Below are positions 51,024 through 56,549 of a stretch of DNA of 56,549 nt, one piece after another; position 1 is the stretch's first letter; each line of letters opens with the position of its first letter. The notes beneath the pieces are model-generated. The model made no database searches. It worked only from the letters and a program-made list of their open reading frames with translations, and was not told the DNA's origin. This stretch comes from Crocosphaera chwakensis CCY0110 (GTDB taxonomy: Bacteria; Cyanobacteriota; Cyanobacteriia; Cyanobacteriales; Microcystaceae): the NCBI RefSeq assembly GCF_000169335.1, contig NZ_AAXW01000032.1:1-56549 (forward strand). The letters run 5' to 3'. Made by a program: the position numbers and the translations under genes.

Positions 51024-52394
51024 ATGACTACCCAAACTCCCCCCTTAGTTTCTCTACAAGACCCTAAAGATGTCTCTATTGATGTCATTGAATCAGAATT
51101 AAGCAGCATTTGGCGAAGTTACAGTGATAATGACGATGGTATCGTTGCCACTCGTGCCACATCGTTTACCTTCATTGTCTATGAACCTGAACCCACTCAA
51201 CACTTATTAGCAGCTTTGGGTTTTTATACCGGTCCTATCGATGGTATTGCCGGTCCCCGTACCGTTGCAGCCATTAAATCGGCACAAAAAGCCTATGAGA
51301 TGGAGGTGACAGGTAAATCAAATCAAGATTTTATCCATAAATTACAAACCGAGTTTGAACAGGCAAAAGCTAATGGCCAACTTAACGAAGAACAAAAAGT
51401 GGCCGCTGGTTCCTATTCTCCAGACTTAGAAGGCACCGGCTTAGCGGATAGTATTGCTGCATCCAACCCCTGTCGTATTATTACCCTCTGTCCTACGGTT
51501 GGAGAAGACAAAGGCGTTAAAGCACAGGTTTCAGCTTATTGTCCTATCAATAAGCGCAGTCAAAACACCCTTATTTGTTGCGAATATATTACCCTCAGAG
51601 GAACGGCTGCAGCTTTAGAGAGAGTTGGGGGTATTATTTCAGAATTAACCATTAGTGGTTTGCCTACCTTCGTTTGGTGGAAAGCCAGTCCCGAACCTGA
51701 ATACGGACTATTTAAGCGGTTGGCTTCCCAAGGAGATACGTTAGTCGTTGACTCTAGCAACTTTAGTGATCCCGAAGCCCAGTTATTACAACTCGGTCAA
51801 ATGTTAGAGCAAAATATACCCCTAGCTGACTTAAACTGGGCTAGACTCAGTCCTTGGCAAGAATTAACGGCTGCTGCGTTTGACCCCCCAGAACGTCGCA
51901 GTGCCGTGTTAGAAATTGACCGTGTTACCATCGACTATGAAAAGGGAAATGCTACCCAAGCGTTGATGTTTTTAGGATGGGTGGCTAGTCGTCTGCAATG
52001 GAAACCGGTTTCCTATGAACAAGAAGGCGGTGACTATGATATTCGTCGGGTTAAGTTCCTCAATGATGAACAAAAAACCATCGAAGCTGAACTAGCAGGG
52101 GTTCCCTTAGCTGACTGGGGCGATGTCTTAGGAGACTTGATTAGTATTAAGTTAAGTTCCACTAACCTGCAAGCAGACTGTTGTACAGTGTTATGTTCTG
52201 GGACAACTGGATGTATGCGTATGGAAGCATCAGGAGGCGCACAAGCTTGTCGTATTGAACAGGTAACTCCTTTAGGCGATCAAAAAACTGAACATTTAAT
52301 CGAGAAACAATTGCAACGTTGGGGTCCCGATGCGTTGTATCAAGAAAGTATAAATGTGACAATGGGAATTCTTAAGTTAGCAGAGAATAACTAA
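51024..52394 (+). CDS. opcA: OpcA, glucose-6-phosphate dehydrogenase activator
   Basis: A 456-residue protein needed for assembly and activity of G6PDH in cyanobacteria; redox-sensitive cysteines link it to thioredoxin control. An N-terminal peptidoglycan-binding-like helical segment (LLAALGFYTGPIDGIAGPRTVAAIKSAQKAY, ~59-90) precedes the OpcA core, which includes SNPCRIITLCPTVGEDKGVKAQVSAYCPINK and WARLSPWQELTAAAFDPPERR, and a cysteine-rich C-terminal stretch with CCTVLCSGTTGCMRMEASGGAQAC. It forms an operon with zwf, interrupted only by the repeat at 50906. Confidence 0.95.
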   Translation: MTTQTPPLVSLQDPKDVSIDVIESELSSIWRSYSDNDDGIVATRATSFTFIVYEPEPTQHLLAALGFYTGPIDGIAGPRTVAAIKSAQKAYEMEVTGKSNQDFIHKLQTEFEQAKANGQLNEEQKVAAGSYSPDLEGTGLADSIAASNPCRIITLCPTVGEDKGVKAQVSAYCPINKRSQNTLICCEYITLRGTAAALERVGGIISELTISGLPTFVWWKASPEPEYGLFKRLASQGDTLVVDSSNFSDPEAQLLQLGQMLEQNIPLADLNWARLSPWQELTAAAFDPPERRSAVLEIDRVTIDYEKGNATQALMFLGWVASRLQWKPVSYEQEGGDYDIRRVKFLNDEQKTIEAELAGVPLADWGDVLGDLISIKLSSTNLQADCCTVLCSGTTGCMRMEASGGAQACRIEQVTPLGDQKTEHLIEKQLQRWGPDALYQESINVTMGILKLAENN

Positions 52395-52472
52395 CTAGAA
52401 TTGTCATGATTTTTAAGGCGGGTTTTAGGGTGATAGTTGCCTTAAAACTCGTTATCTTTGCCCAAATAAAGA

Positions 52473-52667
52473 ATGTCCACTGACCATGAAACAGGAACCA
52501 TACTAGCCTATGTTTTAGGACAAAGAAAAGATCAAATGTTTCTCAAATTAAAAAGAATGCTGAAACCCTTCGGTATTAACAAATTCTATACAGATAATTG
52601 GGAAGTTACGAGCGTCATTTGTCCAATGATGAGAGAACAGTTAGTAAATAGACAAAGCGTTTGCTGA
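52473..52667 (+). pseudogene. Fragment of an IS1-family transposase
   Basis: The open frame reads HETGTILAYVLGQRKDQMFLKLKRMLKPFGINKFYTDNWEV, the DDE-domain segment of IS1 InsB-type transposases (VLAYVLGRRTDExF..L..LL.PFGI..YYTDDW). After W the frame is shifted; a neighbouring frame gives NDERTVSK, the next bit of the family. Both ends of the gene and the terminal repeats are missing. Confidence 0.75.
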
Positions 52668-52723
52668 TGAATTTCCGAAAAATAACCCCTGTCGGTGAAA
52701 CTCACTAAAAACAGTGTTGAAAA

Positions 52724-53164
52724 ATGCCACCTTACCTAAACGAAATAAAAGATTCAATCATCATAAATTACCAAGCACTGATTGGTTTTTGTGGTTTTTT
52801 ACTTTTTACTTATTTAGGAGGTTCTCTAAAAGATCATAGTTTTGAGAAACTTTCCCTGGAAGAAAAAGAGAAAGTATCCAACTTCTCTAAAAGAATCATT
52901 AATCAAAAGTTCATAATTGTTGTTATGGTTTTGATGGTCATATCTGTTATTAGTTTGGTTTTAATAGATGATGCTAATAGCTTATCTGATGAAGATATGA
53001 AAATTGGAGTTCTAGGAGGAGGTATTTTTGGTCTTTTATTAATTAACTTACTTATCTACAAAGAACTAAAAAGCTGCAATATTGCCCAAGACTATATTAA
53101 CGCTTGGATAAGCTGTGCAATACTTACATCATTAGGTTTTGTAATATGGATGATTGTTATTTAA
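52724..53164 (+). CDS. Four-helix membrane protein, unknown function
   Basis: A 146-residue protein with hydrophobic segments near residues 18-35, 66-85, 95-112 and 125-146, and a charged cytosolic loop (SLEEKEKVSNFSKRIINQK). No family was recognised. It lies just after the IS1 fragment in a stretch of small, AT-rich, species-specific genes; acquired or fast-evolving DNA is likely. The ATG at 52724 has no strong ribosome site. Confidence 0.55.
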   Translation: MPPYLNEIKDSIIINYQALIGFCGFLLFTYLGGSLKDHSFEKLSLEEKEKVSNFSKRIINQKFIIVVMVLMVISVISLVLIDDANSLSDEDMKIGVLGGGIFGLLLINLLIYKELKSCNIAQDYINAWISCAILTSLGFVIWMIVI

Positions 53165-53212
53165 CCAACTGATAAATGTCTCACTAAAGTAGTACGATCG
53201 CCGATTTTGTAA

Positions 53213-53237
53213 GTTGGGTTAAGGGACGAAACCCAAC
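53213..53237. repeat. GTTGGGTT hairpin repeat
   Basis: GTTGGGTT, nine bases, AACCCAAC: a perfect 8-bp stem of a hairpin type that is dispersed in many cyanobacterial genomes. The surrounding 53165-53463 gap (299 bp) also holds one HIP1 site at 53281 and decayed GGTGCATTACAC-type repeat sequence, and no gene. Confidence 0.75.
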
Positions 53238-53478
53238 AATCATAACTTTTTTGTATATTTAATGAATAAGCAATGAATAGCGATCGCCTTTTTTGTAGGT
53301 GCATTACACTATGGTTAATTCACCAAATGTTTAATAATTAATAGATAAATTCAAGGGTGGATTACGTTTCTCTAATCTACCCTACATTTTATTTGATAAG
53401 ATAAAGATTATGTTTATATATTGGCTGGGTATGATGAAGAAATAGAGTTTCAGATAACACCAAATGGATAATTTGCTG

Positions 53479-53706
53479 ATGAGTCAAATTAATTATGATG
53501 CAATGTCAACCACTGAGTTGAAACAATATTTTATCAAGCATCGTGGAGATCATGCTGCATTTCAAGCTTACTTAGATAGAATTAATCAACGTCCCCTTAA
53601 AATTATAGCTAGCCTTGATGATTCTGATTTTGATGAAAAGGTTCAAGCAGCAATTCGCCAAAAGTTAGAAACAGCAAGGAACAAGAATGATAAAGGATCT
53701 CAATGA
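53479..53706 (+). CDS. Small conserved cyanobacterial protein (DUF6887-like)
   Basis: A 75-residue soluble protein from ATG at 53479 (MSQINYDAMSTTELKQYFIKHRGDHAAFQAYLDRINQRP); the frame is open from ATG 53464, five codons earlier. Conserved-looking segments are the N-terminal ELKQYFxxHR and the DSDFDEKVQAAIRQKLE end. It matches by memory a small cyanobacterial family often encoded with a second tiny gene, suggestive of a two-gene unit; the partner is not seen here, only a 19-codon frame after the stop. Confidence 0.55.
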   Translation: MSQINYDAMSTTELKQYFIKHRGDHAAFQAYLDRINQRPLKIIASLDDSDFDEKVQAAIRQKLETARNKNDKGSQ

Positions 53707-54039
53707 TCGCCTTGTTTAAAAAATTTTTATTAACTTATTATTATGTTGGAATTAAGTAAAGAATTTAACGAAAGATTGGAGTTAGCAATCCCTTTTTTTA
53801 CTTTTTTTAGTCTATTAATTGAAACTCCATTTTGAATATGATTGTTCTGTGATTTGATCACTAGCTCAATCTCGTGACTCCCAATAACATAACTGATTAC
53901 TGCTCACTGATTAACTGTTCACTGACAAAAACTTGCTTACTTTACATAAACCAGTTAAAATAGCCATTAATTTTTGTGAAGGTTATAATATACCCTGCAA
54001 AGGAATAGCCTGAAGCAAAGCTACCTAAGGAGGCACGTC
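53707..54039. other. 333-bp gap with dispersed repeat and acyl-CoA dehydrogenase promoter
   Basis: No gene is seen. Positions 53877-53926 hold the inverted-orientation copy of the CAGTTA-rich repeat at 40578-40630. The last ~100 bp before the dehydrogenase gene include a strong ribosome site TAAGGAGG at 54026-54033. Confidence 0.6.
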
Positions 54040-55848
54040 ATGCACCAACTCAAGCAATATTGGGTTGCTGAAAGACTTGACAAAGACTTAGGAGATCCCT
54101 GGACTCCTGAGAGCGTAATGTCGTTTAAGCAGGTCGTTGAGATCGATGAGAAAGAGGAATTTCCTCACTCAGAGATCGAATGGCTTTACAACTGGAAACT
54201 GCAACATTACTATGTTCCGGCGGAGTGTGGTGGGGAGTTTACTTCTTTTGAGGAATTTTTAGCATTTGTTCGTGTTTTGTGTCGTCGAGATCAAACCATA
54301 GGGATCGCATTTACAACCCTATTTTGGTCTTTTATCACTTGGATGGCAGGAACCGATGAACAAAAGCAACAGTTAGCCAAATACATCAAAAACGAAAACG
54401 GAGCGATGTGTTTAGGCTATTCTGAACGAGAACATGGGAGTGATCTCGTTGGCGGTGATTTAACGGCGAAAAAAGTCCCAGGAGGATACATCCTCAACGG
54501 GGAAAAATGGCCGATTAACCGCGCTACCATTTCGGGGATAACTTATATTTTGGCCAAAACCGATCCAGAGGGGGGACCAAAATGTTTAACCCTGTTCATG
54601 GTAAATAAAAGTCAATTAAACCCTGAGAATTATTACAATTTACCGAAAATCTTAACCCACGGTATTCGCGCATCGGATATGAGTGGGATCGGCTTTAAAG
54701 ATTGTTTTGTGCCTGACTCAATGCGGATTAAAGAGGAAGGAGACGGATTAGAATTTGCTTTGAAAGGCTTTCAAGTGACTCGTACCTTCTGCGCTGCTTT
54801 TTCTTTGGGTGCGGCCGACACTGCTTTAAGAACTACCTTGAATTTTGCCACAAAACGGGTTGTTTATGGAAAAAAAGTCATTGATATTCCCCAACCCCGT
54901 AAAGTGCTGGTAGATGCTTTTTTAGATATTTTAATCTGTGATTGCGAAACCATTGGCGCAGCGAGAGGATTTCATATTATCCCTGAACAATTTAGCGTCT
55001 GGGCCTCGGTGACTAAATATTTCGTTACCACCCAAATAGAAACCATGATCAATAGCGTTTATACAGTTTTGGGATCACGGTTCTATATGCGCGAAGAACA
55101 TGACTGGGGTATCTTCCAAAAGGTACTACGGGATAACTCCATCATTAGTATGTTTGATGGTAGTACGGTGGTTAATTTACACGCGTTGATGCTTCAGTTT
55201 CGTCAGCTAACTAAACAACGATCCCGACGCAAACCAGAAGCGATCGCAGATTTACAAAAACGTTTAGAAGCTATTTTTTCTTTAGAGCAACCCTTACCTT
55301 CCTTTCACGGAGAGAAACTCGAATTATTTGGTCGAGGGGCCGATGATCCTTTACAAGGGTTGGAAATAGCCTTACAACAGTTAGAAGCGTTAAAAGAAAC
55401 GACAGATATAGATGAGGAAGTGTTAGAAAAAGTCATGGTTTTGGGTAGTTTAGTCTTAGAAGAATTAAACGCCCACGACGAGTTAATTGCTAACTCAAAG
55501 TTTGAATATGGCCATGATCAATCCCCAGAATTGTTTGAAGTTGCCAAAACATATTGTACCCTTCATGCTGCGGCCTGTTGTTTACAGATGTGGTTATACA
55601 ATAGAACAATTTTAGGGGACTTTTTTGCTCAAGGGGAATGGTTAGTTTTAAGCTTACACCGACTCTTAAGAACAATAAGACCCTTACCCTATAGCATTTC
55701 TGACGCTTATGTAGAAAATACCGCCCAAGAACTGCTAAAACTTTATAAAGAAGATAAACTGTTTTCAATCGTTCCTTTTCAATTAGCTCATTCACCGATA
55801 AACGAGGATCGCTCTTATGCAACTTCAAAGCTCCAGCTACAAGCTTGA
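54040..55848 (+). CDS. Acyl-CoA (or acyl-ACP) dehydrogenase-like flavoprotein
   Basis: A 602-residue protein. The acyl-CoA dehydrogenase fold spans ~30-400: GYSEREHGSDLVGGDLTAKKVPGGYILNGEKWPINRA is the FAD/substrate region and RTFCAAFSLGAADTALRTTLNFATKRVVYGKKVID the C-terminal helical domain. A further ~200 residues form an extra helical domain, as in the long subclass. Cyanobacteria generally lack beta-oxidation, and the overlapping downstream gene encodes an acyl carrier protein, so the substrate is probably acyl-ACP in a secondary pathway. Start ATG is backed by TAAGGAGG six bases before it. Confidence 0.87.
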   Translation: MHQLKQYWVAERLDKDLGDPWTPESVMSFKQVVEIDEKEEFPHSEIEWLYNWKLQHYYVPAECGGEFTSFEEFLAFVRVLCRRDQTIGIAFTTLFWSFITWMAGTDEQKQQLAKYIKNENGAMCLGYSEREHGSDLVGGDLTAKKVPGGYILNGEKWPINRATISGITYILAKTDPEGGPKCLTLFMVNKSQLNPENYYNLPKILTHGIRASDMSGIGFKDCFVPDSMRIKEEGDGLEFALKGFQVTRTFCAAFSLGAADTALRTTLNFATKRVVYGKKVIDIPQPRKVLVDAFLDILICDCETIGAARGFHIIPEQFSVWASVTKYFVTTQIETMINSVYTVLGSRFYMREEHDWGIFQKVLRDNSIISMFDGSTVVNLHALMLQFRQLTKQRSRRKPEAIADLQKRLEAIFSLEQPLPSFHGEKLELFGRGADDPLQGLEIALQQLEALKETTDIDEEVLEKVMVLGSLVLEELNAHDELIANSKFEYGHDQSPELFEVAKTYCTLHAAACCLQMWLYNRTILGDFFAQGEWLVLSLHRLLRTIRPLPYSISDAYVENTAQELLKLYKEDKLFSIVPFQLAHSPINEDRSYATSKLQLQA

Positions 55849-56230
55849 TGACCAAGCAGCAGCAACTACCACACCAGTCGAAACTGTTCAAAATTGGCTG
55901 ATTAAGCAGTTAGCTGAGCAGTTACGTCTTGACCCTGCTAGTATAAAAATCACCGAACCTTTTACCCGTTATGGCCTAGACTCCATCGACGCTGTTACCT
56001 TAGTCGGAGACTTAGAAGACTGGTTAGACTTAGACCTTCCTGATACTTTATTTTGGGATCATCCGACTGTAGAAAAATCAGCAAAGTACCTCGAAGAAAA
56101 TTATGATCTTGCTGATGCAGTCAATAAGATTGAATCAGAAGAAACAGTAACCGAAGCACCCATTAATGAAACTCAAGATAATAACAATGATAAAAAAGGA
56201 TGGGGCAATCTTTTTGGAAGATTCAAATAA
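55817..56230 (+). CDS. Acyl carrier protein
   Basis: A 137-residue carrier protein. The phosphopantetheine attachment site is S56 in RYGLDSIDAV, and the rest (VGDLEDWLDLDLPDTLFWDHPTVEKSAKYLEE) is the four-helix ACP domain of the PKS/NRPS-type, not the FabF-type ACP (which has DSLD). About 15 residues of leader and a polar ~45-residue tail (ending KKGWGNLFGRFK) surround it. The gene overlaps the dehydrogenase gene by 32 bp, so they are translationally coupled. It may carry an acyl group to the dehydrogenase and then to a downstream acyltransferase. Confidence 0.88.
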   Translation: MQLQSSSYKLDDQAAATTTPVETVQNWLIKQLAEQLRLDPASIKITEPFTRYGLDSIDAVTLVGDLEDWLDLDLPDTLFWDHPTVEKSAKYLEENYDLADAVNKIESEETVTEAPINETQDNNNDKKGWGNLFGRFK

Positions 56231-56254
56231 AAGATAAACCATAAAACTATCAAT

Positions 56255-56287
56255 AGGGTTAGCCAAGGATAACACTTGACTAACCCT
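56255..56287 (+). terminator. Hairpin after the acyl carrier protein gene
   Basis: AGGGTTAGCCAAG pairs with CTTGACTAACCCT (one mismatch) around a short loop, 25 bp after the stop codon. The following T content is weak, so it may be a terminator or an attenuating hairpin. Confidence 0.5.
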
Positions 56288-56469
56288 TGTTCTTAGTTAG
56301 TAATTAGAATCAGCGAAAAAAGCTCACTTATAGGGATAATCAAGCAAAATTTACTCCTTTTAAGGATGTCCTAAACGTTACTTCACCTGGTATAGTATTA
56401 AAAATTCTATCCTTTGTTTCCCATAACTCAAGTCTTATATTTACTGGTTTAAATTTAATTAATATATGT

Positions 56470-56549
56470 ATGAATTACTCTGATTTTTCATTTTGGTGGA
56501 TTTTAATTTTATTTAGTGTTCCCTTTTTGACCATTCGCTATATCGCGCA
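56470..56549 (+). CDS. Start of a membrane protein gene, cut by the window end
   Basis: The ATG at 56470 opens a frame of 26 codons to the edge: MNYSDFSFWWILILFSVPFL then TIRYIA. The hydrophobic start is like that of MBOAT-type O-acyltransferases, which would fit an ACP-linked pathway, but too little is seen to name it. A 240-bp gap with a hairpin separates it from the acyl carrier protein gene. Confidence 0.4.
   Translation, partial: MNYSDFSFWWILILFSVPFLTIRYIA

Noticed and set aside
52411..52447. TTTTAAGGC/GCCTTAAAA inverted repeat after opcA as a terminator
   Set aside because: The arms are perfect but the loop is 19 bases and no T-run follows, so terminator activity is doubtful.
1..56549. 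tRNA or rRNA genes
   Set aside because: The intergenic stretches were read for cloverleaf features such as GGTTCGAATCC and none was found.

Overview
The window is chromosomal DNA of a cyanobacterium. It carries NDH-1 subunit H, the cytochrome b6f subunit PetM, a Psb28 photosystem II assembly factor, the bicarbonate transporter BicA, OpcA and a kai clock cluster. It is AT-rich and holds about twenty copies of the cyanobacterial palindrome GCGATCGC (HIP1). Gene content and style suggest a unicellular Crocosphaera/Cyanothece-type organism; the genus is an inference. No tRNA, rRNA, CRISPR array or intact insertion sequence was seen.

Layout. 1-4.6 kb: a compact PBP4-type carboxypeptidase, a PerR-like Fur regulator, SufE, a GATC (Dam) methylase followed by the wreck of a DpnII-type endonuclease, and a coiled-coil membrane protein beside a broken paralogue with an expanded 21-bp repeat. 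4.6-8.8 kb (minus strand): ndhH, then kaiA-like/kaiB/kaiC. The KaiA-like protein has a NarL-type receiver at its N-terminus, so the set looks like KaiA3-KaiB3-KaiC3, a non-standard clock, rather than the canonical KaiABC. 8.9-16.1 kb: an RluE-type pseudouridine synthase, a von Willebrand A/PEP-CTERM surface protein, a PAS-GGDEF-EAL protein, and a three-gene operon of a coiled-coil protein, a membrane protein with roadblock/longin-like, BON-like and OmpA domains, and a Rab-like small GTPase. 16.1-27.5 kb is an ion and inorganic carbon block: a CPA2 antiporter with universal-stress domains, a YwiC-like protein, a seven-gene Mrp antiporter operon, a PsiE-family protein, an NhaS3-type Na+/H+ antiporter and BicA. 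Na+ extrusion can supply the gradient that drives BicA.

28-40.6 kb: two glycosyltransferases, a dynamin-like GTPase, two adjacent FHA-GGDEF-EAL proteins (one with degenerate signature motifs), pdxA, then petM, psb28, a split UPF0016 manganese exporter pair, two small conserved or hypothetical proteins and an amino-acid binding protein. 40.9-49.1 kb is a glycan region: three glycosyltransferases, an ABC exporter, an aminoglycoside-phosphotransferase-fold kinase and a membrane GT39-like transferase. 49.3-52.4 kb holds zwf-opcA, the oxidative pentose phosphate entry used at night. 52.4-56.5 kb holds an IS1-family transposase scrap, small hypotheticals, and an acyl-CoA dehydrogenase overlapping an acyl carrier protein gene, followed by the start of a membrane protein cut by the window edge.

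The most notable items are the KaiA3-type clock operon, the GTPase/roadblock-like/OmpA/coiled-coil operon, the restriction-endonuclease fossil next to a living Dam methylase, and several dispersed short palindromic repeats.
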